A stretch of 64,000 nucleotides of DNA from Psychromonas algicola (GTDB lineage: Bacteria > Pseudomonadota > Gammaproteobacteria > Enterobacterales > Psychromonadaceae), in assembly GCF_004378355.1 (NCBI RefSeq), contig NZ_SNUB01000011.1, positions 34,025-98,024 on the forward strand. Direction: 5' to 3'. A program made the position numbers and the translations under genes. Numbering within the stretch: the stretch's first letter is position 1; each line of letters begins with the position of its first letter. The notes below the pieces were generated by a model that was given only the letters and a program-made list of their open reading frames with translations, was not told where the DNA came from and did not search any database. Shown here one piece after another: positions 48,105-56,231 of this stretch.

Positions 48105-49715
48105 CTAGTGTGAACTGAGTGCTAGCGCTTCTTGTTGACTTGCTAGGTATTCGTTATAAGTACCTTGGAAATCAACAACCTTTTTATCTTTAATATCAAT
48201 AATACGTGTTGCTAATGACGATACAAATTCACGGTCATGACTAACAAAAATCAATGTTCCTTTGAATTCTTTTAATGCATTATTTAACGCATCAATCGCT
48301 TCTAAATCCATGTGGTTAGTGGGTTCATCCATGACTAAAACGTTAACGTCTTGCATCATTAATTTACCAAATAATAAACGGTTTTTCTCACCACCAGAAC
48401 AGTTGCGCGCTTTTTTGTTTGCATCATCATCAGTAAATAGTAAACGACCTAACATACCACGAACAATTAAGTCGCTGTGTTTGCTTGTACGCCATTGTCC
48501 CATCCAATCCATTAGCGTTAAGTCATTGTCAAAATCATCTGTACTATCTTGAGGACAGTAACCAATTGATGCATTCTCTGACCATTTAACAACACCTTCA
48601 TTTTGTTCAATATCATTTACTAAACAGCGCATAAATGTGGTTTTACCTACACCATTCTCACCAATGATCGCGAGTTTAGCGCCGGCTTCTAAAATGATAT
48701 CGCCACCGCTAAATAGTGGACCTTCATCAAAGCCATGACCCAAACCTTCAAGTACTAAGGCTTGACGATGCATTTTTTTACCTTCATCAAAAGATAAAGA
48801 AGGGTGCATACGGCTTGTTGCTTTCACTTCATCAAGTTTGATTTTATCCATTTTCTTAGCACGAGAACTGGCTTGCTTCGCTTTAGATGCATTAGCACCA
48901 AAACGGTTTACAAAGTCTTGTAACTCATCAATCTCAGCACTTTTCTTCGCATTTTCAGATAATAATTGTTCACGAATTAATGCAGATGCTTCAAGGAAGT
49001 ATTCGTAATTCCCCGGATAAATACGTAATTCACCGTAATCGATATCAGCCATATGCGTACAAACAGAGTTTAAGAAATGGCGATCATGCGAGATGATAAC
49101 CATGGTACAACGACGTTTGTTTAGCTCATCAGACAACCAGTTAATCGTGTTAATATCCAAGTTATTGGTTGGCTCATCTAATAATAATAAATCTGGGTTT
49201 GCGAATAATGCTTGTGCTAATAGCACACGTAATTTCCAACCCGGCGCCACTTGTTTCATTAAACCAAAGTGGAATTCTTCTTCGATACCTGCGGCTAATA
49301 AAATATCACCTGCACGACTCTCTGCTGTGTAACCGTCCATTTCAGCAAACTCGCTTTCAAGTTCGCCTACTTTCATACCATCTTCTTCGGTCATTTCTGC
49401 TAAACCGTAAATACGGTCGCGCTCTTGTTTGATTTTCCATAGCGCTTTGTCACCCATGATCACAGCGTCAATGACTGTGTATTCTTCAAAGGCGAATTGG
49501 TCTTGGCTTAAGGTACCCACTTTAATGCCTGGATCTAATGAAACATTACCTGAGCTTGGCTCTTGTTCACCGGTTAAAATCTTCATGAACGTTGATTTGC
49601 CACAACCATTCGCACCAATTAAACCATAGCGGTGGAAGTTTCCGAATTTTGCAGAAATGTTTTCAAATAACGGCTCTGCGCCAAATTGCATTGTAATGTT
49701 TGCGGTAGATATCAA
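48105..49715 (-). CDS. ybiT: ABC-F family ATPase YbiT
   Basis: ABC-F protein thought to act on the ribosome. Two ATP-binding domains: first Walker A GANGCGKS, signature-like segment and Walker [10 protein letters not shown]; second [18 protein letters not shown] and [10 protein letters not shown], with a charged linker between (about 245-315). The 536 residues are very like E. coli YbiT across the whole length, including the [13 protein letters not shown] start. Start codon appears to be TTG. Confidence 0.93.
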   Translation of the reverse strand: MISTANITMQFGAEPLFENISAKFGNFHRYGLIGANGCGKSTFMKILTGEQEPSSGNVSLDPGIKVGTLSQDQFAFEEYTVIDAVIMGDKALWKIKQERDRIYGLAEMTEEDGMKVGELESEFAEMDGYTAESRAGDILLAAGIEEEFHFGLMKQVAPGWKLRVLLAQALFANPDLLLLDEPTNNLDINTINWLSDELNKRRCTMVIISHDRHFLNSVCTHMADIDYGELRIYPGNYEYFLEASALIREQLLSENAKKSAEIDELQDFVNRFGANASKAKQASSRAKKMDKIKLDEVKATSRMHPSLSFDEGKKMHRQALVLEGLGHGFDEGPLFSGGDIILEAGAKLAIIGENGVGKTTFMRCLVNDIEQNEGVVKWSENASIGYCPQDSTDDFDNDLTLMDWMGQWRTSKHSDLIVRGMLGRLLFTDDDANKKARNCSGGEKNRLLFGKLMMQDVNVLVMDEPTNHMDLEAIDALNNALKEFKGTLIFVSHDREFVSSLATRIIDIKDKKVVDFQGTYNEYLASQQEALALSSH

Positions 49716-49904
49716 AGCTTAGATTCCATCAGTTAAGCGCATTGTTATTTGCTCATTAGCATTTCAATAACATTGCAGAAATAATACGGTCGCGCAGTAT
49801 ACAGGTTAAGTTGTGAAAATGTCGGATTATGTGACGAAAAGCGTGTTTATTTTGTGTGGTTTTTGTACAGAGGGGAAGTGGGGGATTATTCATGTTCCGA
49901 TAAT

Positions 49905-50246
49905 CCCTTGTGGGAATGCATATTCTAATATTTAGGGGTTGTTTAGCTCGTCTGCGCTCGTCCAGTCAGCTTGGTTGTTATTTTAGTGTTTTCGCCCTGT
50001 CGGCGACATCCTTTCTTTTACCAGAAAAACTTTTTACCCACAACACGCAAAGAAACTGGCCACCGAATCGCTTTCTGATCCAAATCATACCTATGTTTTA
50101 AAATAAGCTTTTATAACGCACCGGCTCTTACTGGCCATCCATGGCCAGAACGAGCCTAACGCAAACGTCCTGTTTGGGTTTGCTAAAAGCAATTAATGAT
50201 TTGGGAAAGCTCAACGGTGGGAGTTGTCGTAGCCACGTTGAGTAAT
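49905..50246 (+). repeat. Hairpin-chain repeat, copy F
   Basis: Preceded by TGTGGGAATGCATATT as in copy C. Contains CTCGTCTGCGCTCGTC (49947-49962), H1 TCGCC/GGCGA, diverged H2, ACCGAATCGCTTTCTGATC, H3 GGCTC/GAGCC with inner CTGGCCAT/ATGGCCAG (50123-50156), H4 GCAAAC/GTTTG and H5 CTCAACGGTGG/CCACGTTGAG. Closest to inverted copy D, 24 kb away. Confidence 0.8.
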
Positions 50247-50249
50247 GTT

Positions 50250-50276
50250 GGGACGTCGGATTCATCCGACCTTGTT
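50250..50276 (+). repeat. Mini-hairpin repeat, copy m3
   Basis: GGGAC then a perfect 7-bp stem GTCGGAT/ATCCGAC with a 2-base loop and CCTTGTTT, as in m1. Confidence 0.6.
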
Positions 50277-50293
50277 TTATATTGTTAATTTAA

Positions 50294-50317
50294 AGGCCGC
50301 TTAAAAGCGACATCCCA
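50294..50317 (-). repeat. Mini-hairpin repeat, copy m4 (inverted)
   Basis: Read on the minus strand: GGGAT then stem GTCGCTT/AAGCGGC (one G.T pair), 2-base loop, CCT. It faces copy m3, 17 bases away. Confidence 0.55.
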
Positions 50318-50319
50318 AA

Positions 50320-50536
50320 TTCAATTCCGTGTTTTTGTCGTAAATACGAAACTTTCTGCTTTTAACATGAGAAAGGTTTTATGTTTTAGCTTGCCCGCTT
50401 GATTTAATGTGTCAGTACATTAAAGTAGCATTTAATTTATCAAATTAAACTATACTATACTGCTTTTCCGCCGTAAATACGGAATAAATCGGCTAGTTAG
50501 ACTGTTAACTTTACAAGGATTACCTAAGGAGTATCT
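50320..50536 (+). repeat. Duplicated ~210-bp leader, copy 2
   Basis: Matches 25290-25496 in order and spacing: AAAGGTTTTATGTTTT, GCTTGATTTAATG, AATTTATCAAATTAAACTAT, CCGTAAATACGG. Both copies follow a hairpin-chain repeat and precede an unrelated gene. Likely holds the promoter of the downstream gene. Confidence 0.7.
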
Positions 50537-51259
50537 TTGAAGCATAAATTTTGTTTTATCATAATGCCGTTTTCTGAACCTTTCGAAACATATTTTCATA
50601 AGATCATTAAGCCCGCTGTAGATGATAATGAACTATATAGTGTTCGAGGAGATAGCTTATTTCGTTCAACGCATATTATGGATGATATATGGAATTCGAT
50701 TAATGAATCGAGTGTAGTCATAGCTGAATTAACAGGTAAAAATGCTAATGTATTTTATGAGCTAGGGCTTGCGCATGCACTTGGAAAACCTGCAATTCTT
50801 ATTTCTTCAAATCTTGATGATGTACCATTTGATTTAAGGCCATTAAGAGTTTTAATCTATGACAAAAATGATCCAAGTTGGGGTGCTAAATTGCAGGAGA
50901 ATATTTCAAATGCAATTAAAGAAACTTTAGATTCACCTGCTGAAGCTATCCCTCATACTTTTCGTAATTACAAAAAACCAGAAACTGGTGAAGAAATCAC
51001 ATTAAGTCGCAGATTGAAGTCTGTCGAGTCAAAGCTTGAGTTACTTCGTATTAATGAGTTTAATAATGTGGAAAGTGCATTTTTAAATAATGAGTCGATT
51101 GAATTTAAAATCGGTGATTTAGTAACCCACGCTAAGTTTGGTGAAGGTCAAATAGTTAGCTTTGAAGGCGAAGGGGAAAATGCACGTTTGCATGTAAATT
51201 TCAATGCACATGGGCTGAAGTGGCTAATGAATAAATTTGCAAAATTGAAACTGATATAA
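50537..51259 (+). CDS. Nucleoside-deoxyribosyltransferase/TIR-like domain fused to PcrA-type Tudor domain
   Basis: 240 residues. The N-terminal domain (about 1-130) has FCFIIMPFSEPFETYFHKI and then VIAELTGKNANVFYELGLAHALGK, the signature of nucleoside 2-deoxyribosyltransferase/TIR-like nucleotide-binding proteins, with the FYELG glutamate at the catalytic position of that fold. A coiled linker follows. The C-terminal 53 residues (about 188-240; FKIGDLVTHAKFGEGQIVSFEGEGEN, FAKLKLI) match the Tudor domain ending PcrA/UvrD helicases, which binds RNA polymerase. Start is TTG, with AAGGAG five bases upstream. No partner gene recognised. The role is unknown; a nucleotide-linked defence or stress role is speculation. 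Confidence 0.75.
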   Translation: MKHKFCFIIMPFSEPFETYFHKIIKPAVDDNELYSVRGDSLFRSTHIMDDIWNSINESSVVIAELTGKNANVFYELGLAHALGKPAILISSNLDDVPFDLRPLRVLIYDKNDPSWGAKLQENISNAIKETLDSPAEAIPHTFRNYKKPETGEEITLSRRLKSVESKLELLRINEFNNVESAFLNNESIEFKIGDLVTHAKFGEGQIVSFEGEGENARLHVNFNAHGLKWLMNKFAKLKLI

Positions 51260-51339
51260 ATTGCTAATAAGGCATTTAAACAAAAAAAAAATTGTAGACA
51301 GCCAACCTTTTTAAAGTTTAGCTGAGCGTTATATCTTTC

Positions 51340-51633
51340 TTATAAGGCACGATTTACATCCATGCTTTTATGTAAAATACGAACAATCAATATTTGATTT
51401 TCTGTGTGATGCTTATAGTAGATAACATGACTGGCTTGAGGATATTTACTATACCCTTCTCTTATATAATCACAACGAAGTCCAACTTCAGGCTCATCTG
51501 CTAACAATTGAAATGAATTATCTAATACTTTTAAGTAGTCATTTCGTTGAGCCTGTCCCCAAGTTGTTTGAGTGTATTTTGCAATTTTTATTAAGTCTGA
51601 TTTTGCTTTAGCAGATAATACAAACTTATTCAT
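51340..51633 (-). CDS. parE: ParE-family toxin (type II toxin-antitoxin)
   Basis: 97 residues of the RelE/ParE fold: LSAKAKSDLIKIAKYTQTTWG at the start, SFQLLADEPEVGLRCDYIREGY, then VIYYKHHTENQILIVRILHKSMD. ParE toxins typically act on DNA gyrase. Its ATG overlaps the parD stop by one base. Confidence 0.92.
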   Translation of the reverse strand: MNKFVLSAKAKSDLIKIAKYTQTTWGQAQRNDYLKVLDNSFQLLADEPEVGLRCDYIREGYSKYPQASHVIYYKHHTENQILIVRILHKSMDVNRAL

Positions 51634-51875
51634 TAGTGGCTATCTTTATCAAGCTCAGCGATAAAAGAGTCGTAACTGTAATCGACAGTGCCACTTTGTT
51701 CTCCTTGCACAAGCATGTTACGTAAATTATGTAGTTTGGCTTCCTGGTCTTCTAAAGCTCGTAAGCCAGCACGAATAACTTCACTCGCAGAACCATAGCG
51801 CCCAGAGTGTAGTTGTTGGTTTATGAATTGATCAAAGTGATCACCTAAGGTTACGCTAGTATTTTTAGCCATCAT
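51633..51875 (-). CDS. parD: ParD-family antitoxin
   Basis: 80 residues: ribbon-helix-helix N-terminus (TSVTLGDHFDQFINQQLHSGRYGSASEVIRAGLRALE) and a toxin-binding tail. First gene of the parDE operon; start is one of two adjacent ATG codons. A palindrome 20 bases upstream is the likely self-operator. Confidence 0.93.
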   Translation of the reverse strand: MMAKNTSVTLGDHFDQFINQQLHSGRYGSASEVIRAGLRALEDQEAKLHNLRNMLVQGEQSGTVDYSYDSFIAELDKDSH

Positions 51876-51894
51876 TTTACTCTTTTAGCTTGTA

Positions 51895-51908
51895 CCAATA
51901 TATATTGG
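51895..51908. promoter_or_regulatory. parDE operator palindrome
   Basis: Perfect 14-bp palindrome CCAATATATATTGG, 20 bases upstream of the parD start, where ParD-ParE complexes normally bind to repress the operon. Confidence 0.7.
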
Positions 51909-51989
51909 ATTATGGTATAAAAAATATTGCAAGGCAATTAAGTCGGATAAAAACAGTTTAAAGTTGTGAATATCGACTCGTTGATCTCA

Positions 51990-52095
51990 ATAAGTTAATA
52001 AAAACGATGTTCAATGTAGCGATATCAATTATCACGTTGAGTTTTTATGAATCAATCACTGGCTTCAGAAAACTAAGGTATGGAGCGTTGAATAA
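51990..52095 (-). repeat. Hairpin-chain repeat, degenerate partial copy G (inverted)
   Basis: The order of blocks matches copy E: TTAATAAAAACG, then CATTGTAGC-like segment, ACGTTGAGTTTTTATGAATCAA, GGCTTCAGAAAACTAAGG and GCGTTG. H3 and H1 cannot be recognised. Confidence 0.5.
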
Positions 52096-52198
52096 AACAT
52101 AGTCAATGTTGAGAATTATAAAAGCGAAGACCTTCATTATTATGCTTTCTGATATTATCGAATATAATTGAGCTAATCATGCATATGGAGTATTAATC

Positions 52199-52369
52199 AT
52201 GAATACTAAAATAGAAAAATACGGTGTTAAAGCAGTACAGCGTCCTAAAGTTAAAGCAACTAAAGAGCTTGATCTTTCAGGTGTGTCTGGTCAACAAATC
52301 GTGAAATCAGAAACTAAATTAGCCTTAAGAGCTCATGCACAAACATTTAAGAAACTGGCTTATATGTAA
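52199..52369 (+). CDS. Small hypothetical protein (56 residues)
   Basis: 56 residues, MNTKIEKYGVKAVQRPK to the end FKKLAYM, basic, with a LDLSGVSGQQIVKSETKLAL core. A good GGAG ribosome-binding site lies seven bases upstream. No membrane segment. Family not recognised with certainty. It lies between parDE and the second Imm11-like gene. Confidence 0.6.
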   Translation: MNTKIEKYGVKAVQRPKVKATKELDLSGVSGQQIVKSETKLALRAHAQTFKKLAYM

Positions 52370-52432
52370 TGGATATAAAACAAAAGTTGTAGACAGCCAT
52401 TAACTTCAGACTCAAAAATATAGACATAAATT

Positions 52433-53029
52433 ATGCAAAAACTGTTATTTCCTGATTTGGATAATGCACCATTTTTAACATCTACTGATAAAGGTTCATG
52501 TTTTGAAAGTATATGGGAAGATGGTGAAATTATTGATACGGCTTCATATGACTTATCTAATTTAGAATTTATATGTGAAACGCTACCAATCAATAAAATA
52601 ACTGACTTTTCAGTGACTGATACAGGATGCATTGTTATCTCTGAGAGACTTAAAACCGCTTTATTAGAAAGTGGAGTTGATAACTTGGATTACTATCCCG
52701 CTTCAATTATTGAAAGGGTTGGAGGTATTCCCAAGAAAGGTTTTTACGCTGTAAATATATTGGGGCTTGTTGAGTGCATTGATACAGAACGTTCTGAATT
52801 CAAAGGGCGTATTATTGATGGTGAATTAAGGGGAATTAGACGTATTCATAAACTTTTTTTAAATACTCCTCCATCTAATGAAACTGACATTTATAGAGTA
52901 AAGTTTTTTCGTCGATTAATTGTAATAACAAATCCTCTCATTAGGTTATTTGAAAGTAATAAATTTTCAGGTGTAAAACTTGTTGAGCCTTCTTTATGGG
53001 ATGGTTTCTCTGGAGAAACTTCAACTTAG
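52433..53029 (+). CDS. Imm11/DUF1629-like putative immunity protein
   Basis: 198 residues. The same layout as the gene at 31268: CIVISERLKTALLESGVDNLDYYP, then GFYAVNILGLVECIDTERSEF, and LIVITNPLIRLFESNKFSGVKLVEPSLW. This fits the Imm11 family of toxin-neutralising proteins. No toxin gene adjoins it. It is preceded and followed by an ACAGCCATTA(G/A)CTTCAG motif. Confidence 0.68.
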   Translation: MQKLLFPDLDNAPFLTSTDKGSCFESIWEDGEIIDTASYDLSNLEFICETLPINKITDFSVTDTGCIVISERLKTALLESGVDNLDYYPASIIERVGGIPKKGFYAVNILGLVECIDTERSEFKGRIIDGELRGIRRIHKLFLNTPPSNETDIYRVKFFRRLIVITNPLIRLFESNKFSGVKLVEPSLWDGFSGETST

Positions 53030-53304
53030 CTCGCGTAACAAACTAGAGTGAGTGAGGTAAGAAATAACGAGTAAATCTTTTCTTTTAAAGCATTACGTTA
53101 TGAACAGCCATTAGCTTCAGTCAACTCTATTATTTATCACTTCCTATTTTTCCACATTAAAAATAAACCTATCTGCTGTAGCCGTTTCTTGTTTTACGGA
53201 TAAATAAGAATAATTATATTCATATTTGAAGTATTATATCTGTCGCCTTTCCACCATAAGGCAGCACTTTTTAAACTAATAATCTGTTACATGGTATTGA
53301 TAAA

Positions 53305-53601
53305 ATGAAGAACGAAGACTTAAACATGAAAATGATACAGGTGTTAAACCATTTGGCTGAGTTTTTAAAAAATTCGGATGAGTCATTGTATGCTGCGGAA
53401 ACACCGGAGCAATTATTAAAAATCGTCAATGTTAACTTAGCCTCAATGCAAACTTCTGGAACCTTTGTCAGTCTACAAAAAGTGCAATCGCTGTTTTTAC
53501 CTACCGCTTCATTGCAAGACATCTCTATTGATAATGGTTGGGGAGAGCAATATATTGAATTATCAAAAGACTTTGAATTGGCAATCTCGGCTTGCACCTA
53601 A
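53305..53601 (+). CDS. Hypothetical protein
   Basis: 98 residues, mostly helical by appearance with no known family. Its reverse complement is also open for 108 codons, so strand choice rests on start context, natural composition and the following gene; confidence is limited. No strong ribosome-binding site. Confidence 0.45.
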   Translation: MKNEDLNMKMIQVLNHLAEFLKNSDESLYAAETPEQLLKIVNVNLASMQTSGTFVSLQKVQSLFLPTASLQDISIDNGWGEQYIELSKDFELAISACT

Positions 53602-53651
53602 CATTGCATAACAAAACAATTAAAAACTCAGTAGAGTTTCTCGGAGGGTAG

Positions 53652-54233
53652 GTGAAATATTCAATTATTTTCATCTTATTTTGTATTAGTCACATTTCAT
53701 TCGCGAAAGATTTAATACTAAGTCAAACAAATATAGGGGCTTTGAACCTTTCACAAGGATCTTTGGTCTCACTTTCGGATGTGAAATCAGCGTTTCCAAA
53801 TTATATCGTTACTCATTTCATAGGGGCTGGTGATTCAGCAGATTTTCATAGAATAGAAGTCAAAGATAATGAAGAGCCGTTGTTTTACATCGTGTCGTAC
53901 TTTGATGAAAAAACTAACAAAAATACATTACGATACGACATCGATTTACTTGTTGTAACTAGCTCAAAAGTAATTGATCGTTATGGTATTAGCGTTGGCG
54001 ATGACGTTAATAAAGTAATAAAGCAACGTGGCTCAAATTTAGTTGTTTCTGCAAATCATGTCGATAATTCAATAGGGAATGCGCAGATCTATTATCAAGT
54101 TCAAATTCCACTAAGTGAAGAAATGAAAAATAAAGGGCTTGATTACATAAGCCCTGAAGGTGTTACAAAAGAGAAAATAATTTTGGAAAACCCTATTGTC
54201 ACTACGATATCGTGGCCTCACCCTAGTTGGTAA
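53652..54233 (+). CDS. Secreted hypothetical protein (DUF1131-like)
   Basis: 193 residues with a Sec signal peptide (MKYSIIFILFCISHISFA, cleaved near residue 18), so exported to the periplasm. LILSQTNIGALNLSQGSLVSLSDVKSAF and RYGISVGDDVNKVIKQRGSNLV resemble the DUF1131 family plan; a distant match at best. GTG start with GGAGGG upstream. Confidence 0.6.
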   Translation: MKYSIIFILFCISHISFAKDLILSQTNIGALNLSQGSLVSLSDVKSAFPNYIVTHFIGAGDSADFHRIEVKDNEEPLFYIVSYFDEKTNKNTLRYDIDLLVVTSSKVIDRYGISVGDDVNKVIKQRGSNLVVSANHVDNSIGNAQIYYQVQIPLSEEMKNKGLDYISPEGVTKEKIILENPIVTTISWPHPSW

Positions 54234-54325
54234 TTATCAAACAAAAACTCTAATATAAACTTACAAACACCCACACGTTTTATTTTAAATGATTGAAATA
54301 ATTAATTTAAGTAATAGGAATGGCA

Positions 54326-55759
54326 ATGAACATTACAGAACAAATAGAAAACTATGTAGAGAATGAAGATATTAGTGGTTTAGATTCTATTTACGATGAA
54401 TTATTAGCTACTGATAATGTAAAAGCAAAAACGTGTCTTGCTGATGGCTACCTTAGCTATATTGGCCAGTGCCATTATGATTTTATGTGCGGAAAGTTTA
54501 ATAATTTTGAAGATCTAAAATCGTTACTTGAATTAATAGATAGAGTCATGTTGCTCAATCCTAATGAGGAAAGTGAGCATTTTTATAGAGGTACTCTTTT
54601 TGAAGCATTATCAACTTGTTGTGAAGAAATGGAGCAACAATTATTTTATCAAGCGTTATGTTTAGAGCATCTTACAAAGCATAATGAGAAAGATGGAGAT
54701 GATTTAATAAACTTTGCCCAGAATATTTTCCGTTATTGTGAGTTAAAGAAAAACTTTGATAGTAACAGCACCAATCAGATGAAAAGCCTGCTTAAAGAAG
54801 CAGTTTTGTTAGAAAGAAAGCAAGAAACAAATTCCCCCTTTTTTGATACTGCAATCAGTAGTTTTTTTTCTTTAACTTATGATTTTATAAGCGCGCCTAA
54901 TAATGAAGAAGCTCTTTTTACTGAGTTTATGTCCGAATTTAAAGATACGATTGAGAAATATAAAAGTGACCCAATGGTTTACTTTCATTGGGCGAAGGCT
55001 CAATTGCATTTCATTGATCAGATTAAACATTATGAAAGTGTTGAAAGTTCGGGGACAATTGATCAGTTAAAGAAAAATGAAGCCGTATTACTTTGGGATG
55101 AACTAAAATCCATCGTTGCCCATATTGTTGATTGGCAATCAGACCAAGAACATTTTTTAATTAGCTTAGGGCGTATTTTCGAAAGAATCGCGGATAAAGA
55201 ATTCAGCTTAAAATATTACCAAGAGGCTTACTCTTATTACTTAAAAGCGTATCAGGTTAATAAAGCAACTTGGTCAACACCTCAATATGCTACCACTATA
55301 CTCAAAAAAATGGCGTTAGTATTACTTTCTCAAGGTAAAAAAGAAGAAGCTCATAATACTTTTATGGAAGGCTTCCCTTTATTGGAAGCTGCACAAAAAG
55401 AGATTGATGATTTCCAATTAAGTTTACGTCATGCCGATTATTTTTATGATTATGCGGTGTATTTTGAAAATCAAGAAAACCCAAATACGTTAAAAAAAGC
55501 ATTAGCGGAGTATGAAAAAAGCCGTATTCTAGCAAAGGATTTTTATAGCAGTCCCTTTTATGGCTTGGCCAAAATGCACCTTTTATTGGGAGATAAAGAT
55601 GCTTGTTTAAAAGTACTTGAAGAATGCGGTACCGTTCATTCAAATGAATACCATGCACATGACTTTGAAGATATTTTTGAAGATGAAACATTTACTCCTA
55701 TTCATGAAGAGTTAAAAGTGATCTTTGCTAAATTATCTGAATCAATTATTAAGGAGTGA
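54326..55759 (+). CDS. TPR-type helical-repeat protein
   Basis: 477 residues, cytoplasmic, mostly helical. The C-terminal half has repeats like ISLGRIFERIADKEFSLKYYQEAYSYYLKAYQVNKATW and ALAEYEKSRILAKDFYSSPFYGLAKMHL that match tetratricopeptide helices, which bind partner proteins. The start ATG is chosen because AGGA lies seven bases upstream; a start two codons earlier is also possible. Its stop is four bases before the YHS gene, so it is probably one operon. No specific function. Confidence 0.7.
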   Translation: MNITEQIENYVENEDISGLDSIYDELLATDNVKAKTCLADGYLSYIGQCHYDFMCGKFNNFEDLKSLLELIDRVMLLNPNEESEHFYRGTLFEALSTCCEEMEQQLFYQALCLEHLTKHNEKDGDDLINFAQNIFRYCELKKNFDSNSTNQMKSLLKEAVLLERKQETNSPFFDTAISSFFSLTYDFISAPNNEEALFTEFMSEFKDTIEKYKSDPMVYFHWAKAQLHFIDQIKHYESVESSGTIDQLKKNEAVLLWDELKSIVAHIVDWQSDQEHFLISLGRIFERIADKEFSLKYYQEAYSYYLKAYQVNKATWSTPQYATTILKKMALVLLSQGKKEEAHNTFMEGFPLLEAAQKEIDDFQLSLRHADYFYDYAVYFENQENPNTLKKALAEYEKSRILAKDFYSSPFYGLAKMHLLLGDKDACLKVLEECGTVHSNEYHAHDFEDIFEDETFTPIHEELKVIFAKLSESIIKE

Positions 55760-55763
55760 TTTT

Positions 55764-56231
55764 ATGAAGAATATAGTACTTAAATTATTTATGAGCTTAA
55801 TGATGCTGTCTGTTAGTGGCTCTTTGTTTGCCGCTGAACCTGTTAGCAAAAGCTATTTTAGTTCGGTAGCCATAGGGGGAATGGATACAACTGCATATCA
55901 CTTACCTGAGGTGCAAGAACAACATAAGGCAGTGATGGGAAATAGCCAATTTACGGTTGAGTGGAAAGGTGCTAAATGGCATTTTGCTTCACAGGCTTCC
56001 GCCGATAAATTTGCTTCAGATCCTGAACGCTATCAACCTCTATATAATGGTTTTTGTTCAAATGCTTTAAGTCTTGGCGAAGGTTTGATCAAAACCGATG
56101 GAACGGTTTGGGAGTTTTTCGGTGGTAATTTACACCTATTCTACGCGGAAAGAGGCAGACAACGTTGGTTAAACGGTGATTGGGAAGCTTACAAACAACA
56201 AGCCGATAAAGCATGGAGTGAGCTTAAGTAA
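55764..56231 (+). CDS. Secreted YHS-domain protein
   Basis: 155 residues. Signal peptide (MKNIVLKLFMSLMMLSVSGSLFA). The YHS-like segment (MDTTAYHLPEVQEQHKAVMGNSQFTVEWKGAKWHFASQASADKFASDPERYQPLYNGFC) is typical of proteins found with copper or metal handling. AAGGAGTGA gives the ribosome-binding site; a longer frame overlaps the upstream gene. Located right after the TPR gene. Confidence 0.85.
   Translation: MKNIVLKLFMSLMMLSVSGSLFAAEPVSKSYFSSVAIGGMDTTAYHLPEVQEQHKAVMGNSQFTVEWKGAKWHFASQASADKFASDPERYQPLYNGFCSNALSLGEGLIKTDGTVWEFFGGNLHLFYAERGRQRWLNGDWEAYKQQADKAWSELK

Noticed and set aside
49910..50101. 63-codon frame over copy F
   Set aside because: Repeat-derived frame similar to those in copies A and B.
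51286..53120. Integron cassette array (attC sites) in the 51-53 kb zone
   Set aside because: No integrase gene and no convincing RYYYAAC...GTTRRRY hairpins; the repeated ACAGCCA motif is short and not palindromic.
53271..53597. 108-codon minus-strand frame opposite the 98-residue gene
   Set aside because: Cys-rich and Ser-rich as expected for a shadow; the plus-strand frame looks more natural. The choice is not certain.
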